NCBI GenBank assembly: GCA_030824555.1
Contig: JAVBXK010000018.1
Span: forward strand, 62,001 to 126,000
DNA: 64,000 nt
Source: a bacterium
GTDB taxonomy: Bacteria; Pseudomonadota; Gammaproteobacteria; Burkholderiales; Burkholderiaceae_C
Reading direction: 5' to 3'
Shown here: one piece after another, positions 19,965-29,607 of the stretch
How the letters are laid out: every line of letters begins with the position of its first letter
Numbering within the stretch: position 1 is the first letter of the stretch
The notes under the pieces: generated by a model
Seen by the model: only the letters and a program-made list of their open reading frames with translations
What the model was told of the DNA's origin: nothing
The model's database searches: none
Made by a program: the position numbers and the translations under genes

Positions 19965-22900
19965 ATGCACCAGCCACCTTCCATGCCCACACTGCCTGGC
20001 ATCGACCTGGCCACCTTGTTTGATGCGGTGGCCGACAGCGTGTACCTGATCGACCCCATCACCTCCGGCATCCTGTGGTGCAACCGCATCGCCTACGAAA
20101 GCCTGGGTTACGAGGCGGCGGAAATACAGGGGCATTCGGTGCTCAGCCTGCAAAAAGACGTGACGGGCCTGCCCGCCTGGCAGCAAATTGCCGACGAGAT
20201 CCGCAAAACCAACCCCTACGTGTTCCTGGGCCGCCACCGCCACAAGCTGGGGCATGAAGTCAGTGTCGAAATTCTGACCCGCACCTTTGACATGGGCGGG
20301 CAAAGCTGGTTTCTGTCGGTGGCGCGTGACATCACGCAGCGCATGGCACTGGAGGCTGACCAGCTGTCCCGCGACGAGTACGTGCAATTTGCACTGAACG
20401 AAGCATCTGATGGCATCTGGAATTGGCACCTGCCCACGGGCGAAGTGAGTTTCAGCCCCCAACTCAAGCGCATGCTCGGTTACGGCCCGCACGAGATGCC
20501 CCCCACGGTTGAAACGTGGAGCACTGCGGTGCACCCTGACGATGCCGACGCGGTGTTCCTGGCCATCAACCAGCACTTGCAGGGTTTGCGCGAGCGCTAC
20601 CAGGCCGACTACCGCCTGAAAAACCGCAACGGCCACTACCTGTGGGTACATGACAGGGGCCGCGTGTGCCAGCGCGATGCCACCGGCCAGCCCGTGCGCA
20701 TGGTGGGCATGGTGCAAAACATCACCGACCAGAAGGCGCTGGAACAGCAGTTGATGCAGCAAGCCTCGCACGACGCCCTGACCGGGCTGCGCAACCGCCA
20801 CGAGAGCGAACACTCGTTCGAGAACCTGGTCAGCACCTGCGCCCGCCTGGACGTGCCGCTGGGTGTGTGCATTTTCGATCTGGACCACTTCAAGCACATC
20901 AACGACCTGCAAGGGCACCTGGCGGGCGATGCGGTGCTGACGCGCGTGGCCGCGAAGGTGGCGGCGTCGGTTCGCGCGTCCGACAGCCTGTTCAGGTGGG
21001 GGGGTGAAGAGTTCCTGCTGCTGTGCCCTGGCATCGGGCTGGCGCAGCTGACACAGCTGGCCGACAAACTGCGCAAGGAAATCGAGGCGCTGACGTGGCC
21101 CGAGCTGCAGGGCCTGCAGGCCGTGACCGCCAGTTTCGGTCTGTCGGTCATGCCGGACAGTGGGAAAACGCCACGCGAATTGATTCTGGCGGCCGACACA
21201 GCGCTCTACCAGGCCAAGGCTGCGGGGCGCAACTGCGTGGTCGCGCACGGACAGGTCTTGCGCACCATGGGCACACTGGAGACTGCCCAGCCACGCGTGG
21301 TCACGCTCGCTGCGGCTGCGGCGGTGCCAGATGCACACCCAACCGAGCTGCTGGCCGAAATACAGCGGTTGACCCAGCGCGAACGGCAGCTGGCACAGTT
21401 GCTGCACTCGGCACTGGATGCCGTGATTGCCATGGACGACCAGGGCTGCATTACCGAATGGAACCCTGGCGCCGAACGCCTGCTGGGCTGGGCTGCACGC
21501 GAGGTGCTGGGCCGCCTGCTGGAAGACGTGGTGGTGCCCCCCGAGCACCGCGAAGGCCACCGCCAAGGTTTGCAGCGGTTTTTGCGCGAGCGCACACCAC
21601 GCATGCTGTCGCGTCGGCTGGAAGTGGAGGCCATGCGCAAAGACGGCACGAGGCTGCCCGCCGAACTGTCGGTCTGGCCCATCGACACCGGCGAAGTGAT
21701 GTCATTCGGCGCCTTCCTGCGCGACATCACCGAACGCAAGCTGGCACAGGCGTCACTGCAACAGACTGCCGAACGGTACAGGCAGGTGGTGGAAAACCTG
21801 GGTGAAGGCATGGGCATCATCCAGAACGGTGTGACGGTCTACGTCAACCCCCGAGCCGCTCAACTGTTGCGGCGCACGCCCGAGTCGATGCTGGGCCGCA
21901 GCTTTCTGGAGTGGGTGCACCCTGATGACCAACAGGTGGTGGCCGATCGCCATGCACGCCGTCTGGCCGGTGAAGCCGTGCCCGAGCGTTACGAGCTGCG
22001 CTGCCTGACCGGTGACGGCGAGGCGCGCTGGATGTCCACCCGCGCGTCGACACTGATGTGGGAGGGTGCGCCCGCCACCATGACTTTTTTTGCCGACGTG
22101 ACCGATCAGCGCCTCATGATCGAGGCGCTGCACCGCTCGGAAGAGCGCTACCGCCAGGTGATCGAGCACGTGGGCGAAGGCATGGTGGTGGTCAAGGGCG
22201 AGCAATTTGTGTTTGCCAACACGCGTGCTTCCGAAATCGTCGAAATGCCGGTCAGCGATATGCTGGCCAGGGGCTACCTGGAGCGCATTCACCCCGACGA
22301 CCATGCGCTGGTGCAGCAACGACGCGTGAAACGTTTGGCGGGCGAAGCCGTGCCCAACCGCTACGAAATCAGGCTGCAGATGCCCGATGGACGGGTGAAA
22401 TGGATCGACATCGGCGTGACCCTGGTGCCCTGGGACGGCGGCACCTCCACCCTCACGTTCTTTTCAGACGTGAGCGAGCGCAAACTGCTGGAAGACAAGC
22501 TGACCAGCACGCTGGCCGAGCGCGAGATCGTGCTCAACACATCGGTGGTGGGCATTGCCTTCCTGACCCCTGAAGGGCGCTTCCGCTGGGCCAACCCGGC
22601 CATGCTCAACCTGTTCGGGGGGCTGGGTATGAGCAACTTCAATTCGATGGAGCAGGTGTACCTGAACCGTCAGCAGTACCTTGAGGTGGGTGGGGCGGTG
22701 GCCAAGGCCATCCGCAAGGGTGAGATGTTCCAGCGCGAACTGCAGATGCGAAGGTTCGATGGCAACACCATCTGGGTGTCGCTGTCGGGGCAGGCCGTGA
22801 ACCACAACAACCTGCTGGACGGCACGGTGTGGACGGCACTCGACATCACCGACCGCAAACATGCGGAAGAAGGCATCCGCATGGCGCTGGCCCAGCAACG

Positions 22901-23585
22901 CGAACTGAACGACCTGCGCACCCGGTTCGTGTCCATGACCAGCCACGAGTTCAGGACACCGCTGGCCACCATCCTGTCGTCGGCCGAACTGCTGCGGTTT
23001 TACGGTGAACGCATGGATGCCGGCGAGCGCCAGGACGTGCTGCAGAGCATCGAGACCGGCGTACAGCGCATGACCACCATGCTGGACAGCGTGCTGGTGC
23101 TGGGCCGTGCCGAGGCGCAGATGATGACCTTCGCACCGCGCCCGGCTGAACTGGGTCCGTTGTGCCAGGCCGTGCTGGACGAAACCTTGCAGGCCACCGA
23201 AGCCTCGCTGTGCGAAGTGGCTTTGCAGATTTCCCCCGACCTGCCTGCAGGCCAGTTCGACCACACCCTGCTGCGCCACGTGTTTGGCAACCTGTTGTCC
23301 AACGCCATCAAATATTCGCCCACCGGTGGACGGGTGACGTTCGACGTGCGGCAGGACGAGGGTGGCTACGTGCTGTCGGTTGCAGATCAGGGCATTGGCA
23401 TCCCGTCAGATGAGTTGCCGCACCTGTTTTCGTCATTCCACCGGGCCAGCAACGTGGGTGACATCAAGGGCACCGGCCTCGGCCTGGCCATTGTCAAACA
23501 CGCCGTTGAGTTGCACGGCGGCAACATTGACGTCAGGAGCCAGGCCGGCCAGGGCAGCTGCTTCACCGTACGATTACCGCTATGA
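19965..23585 (+). CDS. Multi-PAS histidine kinase with an embedded diguanylate cyclase domain
   Basis: 1206 residues, no membrane segment. Order: PAS (15-130), PAS (140-255, ending DITDQKALE-type NITDQKALE), GGDEF (265-430) with active-type signature WGGEEF (345-350) and I-site RASD five residues before, then PAS domains at about 475-590, 600-715, 720-840 and 845-965, HisKA (His994 in SHEFRTPL) and HATPase (1095-1205; N box NLLSNAIKYSP, G boxes DQGIGIP and GTGLGLAI). PAS four and five are recent duplicates (ERYRQV-E--GEGM and RRLAGEAVP in both). It should both make c-di-GMP and autophosphorylate. The next gene, a receiver, overlaps it by 4 bp and is the likely phosphoacceptor. Placing a cyclase ahead of a kinase core in one chain is uncommon. 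Confidence 0.93.
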   Translation: MHQPPSMPTLPGIDLATLFDAVADSVYLIDPITSGILWCNRIAYESLGYEAAEIQGHSVLSLQKDVTGLPAWQQIADEIRKTNPYVFLGRHRHKLGHEVSVEILTRTFDMGGQSWFLSVARDITQRMALEADQLSRDEYVQFALNEASDGIWNWHLPTGEVSFSPQLKRMLGYGPHEMPPTVETWSTAVHPDDADAVFLAINQHLQGLRERYQADYRLKNRNGHYLWVHDRGRVCQRDATGQPVRMVGMVQNITDQKALEQQLMQQASHDALTGLRNRHESEHSFENLVSTCARLDVPLGVCIFDLDHFKHINDLQGHLAGDAVLTRVAAKVAASVRASDSLFRWGGEEFLLLCPGIGLAQLTQLADKLRKEIEALTWPELQGLQAVTASFGLSVMPDSGKTPRELILAADTALYQAKAAGRNCVVAHGQVLRTMGTLETAQPRVVTLAAAAAVPDAHPTELLAEIQRLTQRERQLAQLLHSALDAVIAMDDQGCITEWNPGAERLLGWAAREVLGRLLEDVVVPPEHREGHRQGLQRFLRERTPRMLSRRLEVEAMRKDGTRLPAELSVWPIDTGEVMSFGAFLRDITERKLAQASLQQTAERYRQVVENLGEGMGIIQNGVTVYVNPRAAQLLRRTPESMLGRSFLEWVHPDDQQVVADRHARRLAGEAVPERYELRCLTGDGEARWMSTRASTLMWEGAPATMTFFADVTDQRLMIEALHRSEERYRQVIEHVGEGMVVVKGEQFVFANTRASEIVEMPVSDMLARGYLERIHPDDHALVQQRRVKRLAGEAVPNRYEIRLQMPDGRVKWIDIGVTLVPWDGGTSTLTFFSDVSERKLLEDKLTSTLAEREIVLNTSVVGIAFLTPEGRFRWANPAMLNLFGGLGMSNFNSMEQVYLNRQQYLEVGGAVAKAIRKGEMFQRELQMRRFDGNTIWVSLSGQAVNHNNLLDGTVWTALDITDRKHAEEGIRMALAQQRELNDLRTRFVSMTSHEFRTPLATILSSAELLRFYGERMDAGERQDVLQSIETGVQRMTTMLDSVLVLGRAEAQMMTFAPRPAELGPLCQAVLDETLQATEASLCEVALQISPDLPAGQFDHTLLRHVFGNLLSNAIKYSPTGGRVTFDVRQDEGGYVLSVADQGIGIPSDELPHLFSSFHRASNVGDIKGTGLGLAIVKHAVELHGGNIDVRSQAGQGSCFTVRLPL

Positions 23586-24034
23586 CCACCGCACCCAACC
23601 AGCCCACCCAAGCCAGCCGTGACCGCCAGCACACGGTGCTGGTGATCGATGACGAGGCCCCCATCCGCGAAAACCTGGTGCGGTTTTTGCGTCTGGAAGG
23701 CTACCAGGTGATCGACGCTGCCGATGGCGCAGCTGGCCTGGCTGCGGCACTGCAATGCATGCCCGACCTCATTCTGTGCGACGTGATGATGCCCCGCATG
23801 AACGGCTTTGAGGTGCTGGCCCACCTGCAGGCCACCCCAACGCACCGGCACATACCGCTGATTTTTTTGTCGGCCAGTGCCGAGCCCGAAAAGCTGCAGG
23901 AAGGCCTGAGCATGGGTGCCCGCAGCTACGTGACCAAACCCTTCAACTTGGCCGTCTTGCGGCAACTGATCGCCGACTGGCTGGCCGAGCGCCCGGCACC
24001 CGGCACCGCCCCGACAGAAGGACCTTCGACATGA
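23582..24034 (+). CDS. Single-domain response regulator (receiver)
   Basis: 150 residues, one receiver domain: acidic pair DDE at 23-25, phosphoacceptor Asp67 in LILCDVMMP, Ser/Thr switch LSAS, and Lys119 in YVTKPF. There is no output domain; a 15-residue Pro/Ala tail ends the protein. It overlaps the kinase gene upstream and the receiver-EAL gene downstream (ATGA at both junctions), so the three are made as a unit. It probably takes phosphate from the multi-PAS kinase and either relays it or acts as a phosphate sink. Confidence 0.93.
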   Translation: MTTAPNQPTQASRDRQHTVLVIDDEAPIRENLVRFLRLEGYQVIDAADGAAGLAAALQCMPDLILCDVMMPRMNGFEVLAHLQATPTHRHIPLIFLSASAEPEKLQEGLSMGARSYVTKPFNLAVLRQLIADWLAERPAPGTAPTEGPST

Positions 24035-25785
24035 ACGCACGCATCGTGGTGGCCGAGGACGAGGCCGACATCCGCCAGAACCTCAAACGCATGCTCACGC
24101 TCGAAGGTTTTGATGTGTGGGCCGGCGAAAACGGCCACGAAGCGCTGGCGCTGGTGCGCGAACACCAGCCCGACATCGTGGTGAGCGACGTGATGATGCC
24201 GGTCATGACCGGGCATCAGCTCATTTCTGCCCTGCGGGCCGACAGCAACCTGGCGCACATCCCCGTCATTTTGCTGACCGCACGCGCAGACCGGCACGAC
24301 ATGCGCGAAGGCATGAACCTGGGAGCCGACGACTACATCACCAAGCCCTTCCAGCGTGGCGAACTGCTGGACAGCATCCGCTCGCGCATTGAAAAAGCAG
24401 CGGCCCAGCAATTTGCGTCCAAACGGCTGGCCGCGCAGAACCTGCACATGGCCCACCATGACAGCGTGACCGACTTGCCCAACCGCAGGCACTTCCAGTT
24501 GCTGCTGAACGCGGCGCTGCAGGCATCGCGCCAGCACGGCTCGCAGCCCATCCTGATGGGCATCAGCCTGGACAACCTGCCCGAAATGGCACAGGTGCTC
24601 AGCTCGGGCCTGATGGACGACTGCGTGTCCACGCTCTCCCAGCGGCTGCAGCAACTGGTGCGCTCACCGATGCTGAGCGACTGGGGCAATGCCGTGGTGG
24701 GGCGCACCGCCGACGACCGCTTTGTGGTGCTGTTTGAACGCCCCGCCCAGGGTGGCGATGACACCGAACGCCTGCAACAACTGCTGAGCCAGCTTGCCCA
24801 ACCGCTGACTGTGGATGGCGAACAGCATTTCCCCATGGCCTCGCTGGCCAAACTGGCGTTGGACCAGCCCGATTTTTCAGCCGAAGCGGTGCTGGCGCGC
24901 CTGGACTCGGTGCTGGGCCACGCCCGGCAGCAGCCCGGCATCCGCCTGTCAGTGCAGTCGCTGGAATCGACCCAGCAGCTGGCATCGGCCTTTCGCCTGC
25001 ACAACGACCTGCACCGCGCGGTCGAACGGCAGGAGTTGCGCGTGCTCTATCAGCCACAGGTAGAAGCCGGGTCGCACCGGTTGGTGGGCTTCGAGGCGCT
25101 GATGCGGTGGCACCACCAGCAGTTGGGGCTGATTTCGCCGGTGCAGTTCATTCCCATGGCCGAAGACAACGGGCAGATCGTGCCCATGGGCCAATGGATA
25201 CTGAACGAAGCCTGCCAGCAGGCCGCCCGCTGGGGCCGCGACACCCAGGCGTTTGCCACACCGCCCCGCATGGCCGTCAACCTGTCCATGCGCCAGTTCG
25301 TGGACCCACACATGGTCAGGCACGTCGAGCAGGCACTGGCCGAATCAGGCCTGCCCCCGCATTTGCTGGAACTGGAAATCACCGAAGGCACGGCCATGCA
25401 AGACCTTCAGCACACGCTGAAGCTGCTGAACCATTTCAAAACCCTGGGTGTGCGGCTGGCCATTGACGACTTCGGCACCGGCTACTCCAGCCTGGCGTAC
25501 CTGAAGCGCTTCCCGCTGGATGTGCTGAAAATTGACCAATCGTTCGTGCGCAACATCACCACCGACGCCGACGACCGCGCCATCGCCAATGCCGTGATCC
25601 AGCTGGCGCACAGCCTGGGCATGAGTGTGATCGCCGAAGGCGTGGAGCAGCGCAGCCAGCACGACCTGCTGGCCGACATGGGCTGCGACGAGTGCCAGGG
25701 CTACCTGTTTGCCAAACCCCTGCCCGCCAACGACGTGCCGGGGTGGCTGGCCACCCATCAGGCGTCGCTGTCCAGCAGGGACTGA
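24031..25785 (+). CDS. Receiver-(degenerate GGDEF)-EAL response regulator, c-di-GMP phosphodiesterase
   Basis: 584 residues: receiver (1-120; Asp53 in VVSDVMMP, Lys105 in YITKPF), a GGDEF-like domain (135-310) whose signature is replaced by TADDRF so it should not make c-di-GMP, and an EAL domain (325-575) with the catalytic set intact: FEALMRW (Glu355), LEITEG, AIDDFGTGYSS, LKIDQSFV and AEGVE. It should hydrolyse c-di-GMP to pGpG under control of receiver phosphorylation. It is last in the kinase-receiver-EAL operon, giving one locus with both synthesis and breakdown. The 3' end overlaps the convergent histidine kinase gene by 28 bp. Confidence 0.93.
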   Translation: MNARIVVAEDEADIRQNLKRMLTLEGFDVWAGENGHEALALVREHQPDIVVSDVMMPVMTGHQLISALRADSNLAHIPVILLTARADRHDMREGMNLGADDYITKPFQRGELLDSIRSRIEKAAAQQFASKRLAAQNLHMAHHDSVTDLPNRRHFQLLLNAALQASRQHGSQPILMGISLDNLPEMAQVLSSGLMDDCVSTLSQRLQQLVRSPMLSDWGNAVVGRTADDRFVVLFERPAQGGDDTERLQQLLSQLAQPLTVDGEQHFPMASLAKLALDQPDFSAEAVLARLDSVLGHARQQPGIRLSVQSLESTQQLASAFRLHNDLHRAVERQELRVLYQPQVEAGSHRLVGFEALMRWHHQQLGLISPVQFIPMAEDNGQIVPMGQWILNEACQQAARWGRDTQAFATPPRMAVNLSMRQFVDPHMVRHVEQALAESGLPPHLLELEITEGTAMQDLQHTLKLLNHFKTLGVRLAIDDFGTGYSSLAYLKRFPLDVLKIDQSFVRNITTDADDRAIANAVIQLAHSLGMSVIAEGVEQRSQHDLLADMGCDECQGYLFAKPLPANDVPGWLATHQASLSSRD

Positions 25786-27722
25786 GCGGCCCTTGCTTCG
25801 GGCACGCCTTCCGGCAGCACCACCGTGAAGCGCGTCAGGCCACCGTGGCTGACCGCTTCGATGCGCCCCTGGTGCAAGTCCACCGCCCGCTTCACGATGG
25901 CCAGTCCCAGCCCGGTACCCGAAATGCCATCCACGTTGCTGGCACGGTGAAACGACTCGAACACGTGCGGCAGCTCTTTCTCAGGGATGCCGATGCCGTG
26001 GTCGCTCACCTCGATCACCCACCCCTCGGCTGACGGCCGAATGGACAGCTCGACCTCGCCGCCGCCGGGCGAGTATTTCACCGCGTTGTTCAACAGGTTG
26101 CCCAGCACGTCGCGCAACAGGCTGTCGTCCAGGCAGGCCACGGGGTCGCCGTCGGGCAAGACTGTTTTCAAGCGCTGACCCACTTCCGGGTACTGAGTCA
26201 GCAGCTCATCGGTCACCTGTTTCACACAGGCCAGCAGCTTCACCGGCTGCGGCGAAAACGCCAACCGCTCGGCATGGGCCTGACCGATCAGCAACACGCG
26301 CTCCAGCAGGCGCGTCATGCGGGCCACCCCTTTTTCGGTAGCGGCCAGCAGCTCGTCCTGTTCGCTGTCGCTCAAGCGGTGGCGGTAGGCACGCAGCATT
26401 TCCACCGACGACAGGATGGCCGTCAGCGGCGTGCGGAACTCGTGGCTGGCCATGGCAATGAAGGTGGACCTGAGCTCGAACAACTCGGCCTGTTTGGCCA
26501 GCGCTGCCCGCTCCTTGGCTTCGGCCTGCAACCGGTCTGACATGTCCCGCACGAACACGCAACCCAGCGCACGGGCTTGGCCTGGCTCGCCGTGTGCACT
26601 CAACCGGGCCATGACCCATTCAACCGGCAGGGTGTGCCCATCGCGATGGCGCACCTGCAATGACAGCAGCGGCCCGCGCGTGTCCACCATGGTGCCTGGG
26701 CTGACCCAAACCATGACGTCGCCGCCTGCATGCACGGGCTGCAGCAAAGCCAGCAACGGTTGCCCCAACGCATCGGCAGCGGGCCACCCGAAAAGTTCGG
26801 TGGCCCGCGCATTCCACTCGGCCACCACGCCCGCATCGTCCACCAGCACCACGGCGTCCAGGGAGTGGTCCACCACCGCCTGGAGCTGGGCACGCCCTGC
26901 CTTGACCTGCTCGACCGCATGCGCCAGGGTATGGGTGCGCTCCTCGACGGCGTGTTCCAGCCCCTCGTTGATGCGCCGCATGTGGGCCTGTGTGGCGTGC
27001 AGCTCTTCCAGCGTCTGCTGGAACCGCCGCACCGCCGCGGACATCTGGCCCAGCTGGTCGGTGCGGTCCAGTCCGGACAGTTCAATGGCCGTGTCACCGG
27101 CGGCCAGTTTGTTCAACGAGGTTTCGATGTCGGCAAACGGCCGGGCCATGCGCCGCTCCAGCAGCAGCAACAAGCCCACAATGGCCAAGGCCAGCAGCAG
27201 GTTGGCCACCACCACTTCCCTGATGCGCGAGCGCAGTTCACCGTCTTGTGTGCTGGACTGCAGGGTCAGGTCCACCAGCCCCACGCTGTAGGTTTTGCCA
27301 CCGTCCACGAAGCGTACCGGCACGGCCGACTGCACCAGTGTGACGGCATCGGTGGGCAGGGCCTGCCTGGATTCGGCAATCACACCGCCATCCGGCCCCA
27401 GCACCGCGATGTAGGCCACATCGGGCGACGCACCCAGCGCCGCCACCACGCTAGCCACCGCCACGTTGTTGATGTCGAACAAGGGCCGCGCAATGGCCTG
27501 GCTGAGCACCTGGACGATCTCGTCCGCCCGGTCCACAGCGCGAGCCTGTGCGTCCACCCGCAAAGCCCAAACGTTGTAAGCCGTGTACAGCGACGTGACC
27601 AGCACCACCACGCACAACACCCCGCCATACAGGCGCAAACGCACGTCGCCCCGCCACCTGGCAGCCAGCTCGCGTGCTGCCAGGCGGGTGGGCACGGCCT
27701 GGGCTGCGGGGTCAGGTGTCAC
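25758..27722 (-). CDS. Membrane sensor histidine kinase (HAMP-PAS)
   Basis: 654 residues from GTG at 27722, which overlaps the stop of the binding-protein gene upstream (GTGA). Two membrane segments (about 29-50 and 170-188) enclose a periplasmic sensor domain of about 115 residues; then HAMP (190-245), a coiled coil to 275, PAS (278-400), HisKA (His427 in SHEFRTPL) and HATPase (530-640; NLLNNAVKYSP, DHGIGIP, GTGLGLAI). The kinase core is closely related to that of the multi-PAS kinase encoded convergently, down to ILSSVEMLRAY versus ILSSAELLRFY. No receiver is attached; the receivers across the convergent junction are the obvious candidates. Confidence 0.93.
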   Translation of the reverse strand: MTPDPAAQAVPTRLAARELAARWRGDVRLRLYGGVLCVVVLVTSLYTAYNVWALRVDAQARAVDRADEIVQVLSQAIARPLFDINNVAVASVVAALGASPDVAYIAVLGPDGGVIAESRQALPTDAVTLVQSAVPVRFVDGGKTYSVGLVDLTLQSSTQDGELRSRIREVVVANLLLALAIVGLLLLLERRMARPFADIETSLNKLAAGDTAIELSGLDRTDQLGQMSAAVRRFQQTLEELHATQAHMRRINEGLEHAVEERTHTLAHAVEQVKAGRAQLQAVVDHSLDAVVLVDDAGVVAEWNARATELFGWPAADALGQPLLALLQPVHAGGDVMVWVSPGTMVDTRGPLLSLQVRHRDGHTLPVEWVMARLSAHGEPGQARALGCVFVRDMSDRLQAEAKERAALAKQAELFELRSTFIAMASHEFRTPLTAILSSVEMLRAYRHRLSDSEQDELLAATEKGVARMTRLLERVLLIGQAHAERLAFSPQPVKLLACVKQVTDELLTQYPEVGQRLKTVLPDGDPVACLDDSLLRDVLGNLLNNAVKYSPGGGEVELSIRPSAEGWVIEVSDHGIGIPEKELPHVFESFHRASNVDGISGTGLGLAIVKRAVDLHQGRIEAVSHGGLTRFTVVLPEGVPEARAAQSLLDSDA

Positions 27723-28582
27723 GGTTTGCGCCCCGACACGGCGTCACGCACCAGCTTCTGGTACTCGGGTGACCGCCGGGCCACCGCAATGCCCTGCCAC
27801 AGCTTGTGGGCCACGGCGGGCGCATCCAGCACCAGCTGGTGTGACAACATCAGGTAGTACGCCTTTTGCACCAAGGGTACGGTCAGCGCTTCCATGGCAG
27901 CACCGAACTCGCCCGGTACGGCGCCGTCGCCCAACAGCAGCTGCACGTCGCTGTTGCCCAGTGCTGCCGCACCGATGCGGCCCAACTGGAGTTTTTGCAG
28001 CAACTCGCGGGCAGACTGGCTGCCCTCGTCTACCGGCACGCCCAGTTTGCGCAGGTCGTTCACGACCGAATAGCCAATTTGCACGCCCACCGGACCGTTC
28101 AGCCCCGCAATGGCCTTGCCATCCCAGGAGACCTTGTCGCCTTTTCGGCGTACCAAGGTGTAACCGTCGGTGTACAGCTGCATCGAGGGGTCGGCCGTGT
28201 TACCGCCAGGGTAGGCACCGAACGGCATGCGATCGGGCAAAAAACTGGCGGCAAACACGCCCTGCACCGCACCGTCGCGCATTTCGGACAGGCAACGCTT
28301 CCAGGGCAAGGTGACAAACTGCACGGCCACACCGGCCTTGGCAGCGGCCATGCGTATGAGTTCGAGATTCAGGCCACGGCCATCCAGCGTGCGCCAGGGG
28401 TGGATGTCAAGCCGCTCGTAACACAGCTGCAGCGCAGCAGGTGCAGGCACGGCCTGTCCCTGGGCCTGCGCCCAAGCGCCAAAGGGTGCGCAGGACAGTG
28501 CCAGCACACCCAGACACACCACACGGCAAAGTGCCTTGCCGCCTTGCCAGCAGCGATCCGCCTGTTTCAAAACTCCCCGCAC
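27719..28582 (-). CDS. Periplasmic substrate-binding protein (SBP_bac_3-like) coupled to a kinase
   Basis: About 287 residues if started at GTG 28582, which has GAGGGGGG 6 bases upstream; an upstream start near 28639 is also possible. Signal peptide: ALCRVVCLGVLALSCAPFGAWAQAQ. The mature part is a type-II periplasmic binding fold: YERLDIHPWRT, LNLELIRMAAAKAG, VQFVTLPWKRCLSEMRDGAV and VGVQIGYSVVNDL. There is no transporter nearby; the gene instead overlaps a histidine kinase gene by 4 bp. It most likely presents a small ligand to that kinase's periplasmic domain. The ligand cannot be told from sequence. Confidence 0.87.
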   Translation of the reverse strand: MRGVLKQADRCWQGGKALCRVVCLGVLALSCAPFGAWAQAQGQAVPAPAALQLCYERLDIHPWRTLDGRGLNLELIRMAAAKAGVAVQFVTLPWKRCLSEMRDGAVQGVFAASFLPDRMPFGAYPGGNTADPSMQLYTDGYTLVRRKGDKVSWDGKAIAGLNGPVGVQIGYSVVNDLRKLGVPVDEGSQSARELLQKLQLGRIGAAALGNSDVQLLLGDGAVPGEFGAAMEALTVPLVQKAYYLMLSHQLVLDAPAVAHKLWQGIAVARRSPEYQKLVRDAVSGRKP

Positions 28583-28676
28583 CGTGAGCCCCCCTCTGTG
28601 AGCCCACAGCATAGCCCAACACAGAACGCACAGGGACACTCAAACAGGCCTGACGGGCACCGGGCAAAAGGCCCCG

Positions 28677-29591
28677 TCAGCCGCGCAGTGCGGCCTTCAG
28701 TTTCACGCCCACCTCAGGCCGTTCGGCAAACGGATCGGGTGGGTTCTGCCCAGCCACGATGGCCTGCATGCGCTGTGTCACGTTGCCCAGTGCGTGCGGG
28801 TGGCTGAAGACATAGAACTGATTGGCCTCGATGGCGGCAAACACCATCTCGGCCACATCGGTGGCCGAGACCTTGCCGCTGCTGACGGCTTTGTCACTCA
28901 TCGCTTGATTGATCAACTGGCTTTGCGTGGGCTGGCCTGCCGCCAAGTCCGAGGGCCGGTTGCGCTGGCTCTGCGCAATGCCTGTCGGCACAAAGTAAGG
29001 ACACAGCACACTGGCACCCACCTGTTGGGTGACCAGCGCCAAGTCCTGGTACAGGGTCTCTGTCAGGGCCACCACCGCGTGTTTGCTGGCGTTGTAAATG
29101 CCCATGTTGGGGGCTGTCAGCAGACCCGCCATGCTGGCGGTGTTGACGATGTGGCCTTGCCACGCAGGGTCGGTCTGGGCAGCGGCCAGCATGTGCGGCG
29201 TGAAGCAGCGCACACCGTGAATCACACCCCACAGGTTGACGCCCAGCACCCACTCCCAGTCGGCCACCGAGTTTTCCCACACCAAACCACCCGCCCCCAC
29301 GCCTGCGTTGTTGAACACGAAGTGCGGCGCACCGAAGCGGGCCACCACCTCCGCCGCCAGCGCCTCCATGGCTGCGGCGTTGGACACGTCCACCTTGCGC
29401 GCCATCACGGCCGTGCCGTGTCGGCCACACACGGCGGACAGCTCGGCCTCGGCCTGCGCCAGTGCGTCGGTTTGCACGTCCACCAGCACCAGGTTCATGC
29501 CACGCGCGGCGGCGATGCGGGCGCACTCCAGACCAAAACCGGATGCGGCACCGGTCAACACGGCGGTTTTGCCTGCGAAATTTGAAATCAT
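28677..29591 (-). CDS. SDR family oxidoreductase
   Basis: 304-residue short-chain dehydrogenase. NAD(P)-binding TGAASGFG near residue 11, NNAG motif (VFNNAGVGAGG), catalytic Ser in NTASMAGLL and Tyr-x-x-x-Lys in YNASKHAV. The acidic Asp after strand beta2 (LVLVDVQ) suggests NAD. AAGGAG stands before the ATG at 29591. The substrate is unknown; the longer C-terminus (FSHPHALGNVTQRM) is typical of a group of lipid- or steroid-type SDRs. First minus-strand gene after the binding-protein gene, 16 bp downstream of the GNAT gene. Confidence 0.93.
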   Translation of the reverse strand: MISNFAGKTAVLTGAASGFGLECARIAAARGMNLVLVDVQTDALAQAEAELSAVCGRHGTAVMARKVDVSNAAAMEALAAEVVARFGAPHFVFNNAGVGAGGLVWENSVADWEWVLGVNLWGVIHGVRCFTPHMLAAAQTDPAWQGHIVNTASMAGLLTAPNMGIYNASKHAVVALTETLYQDLALVTQQVGASVLCPYFVPTGIAQSQRNRPSDLAAGQPTQSQLINQAMSDKAVSSGKVSATDVAEMVFAAIEANQFYVFSHPHALGNVTQRMQAIVAGQNPPDPFAERPEVGVKLKAALRG

Positions 29592-29607
29592 GAATGTCTC
29601 CTTGTAC

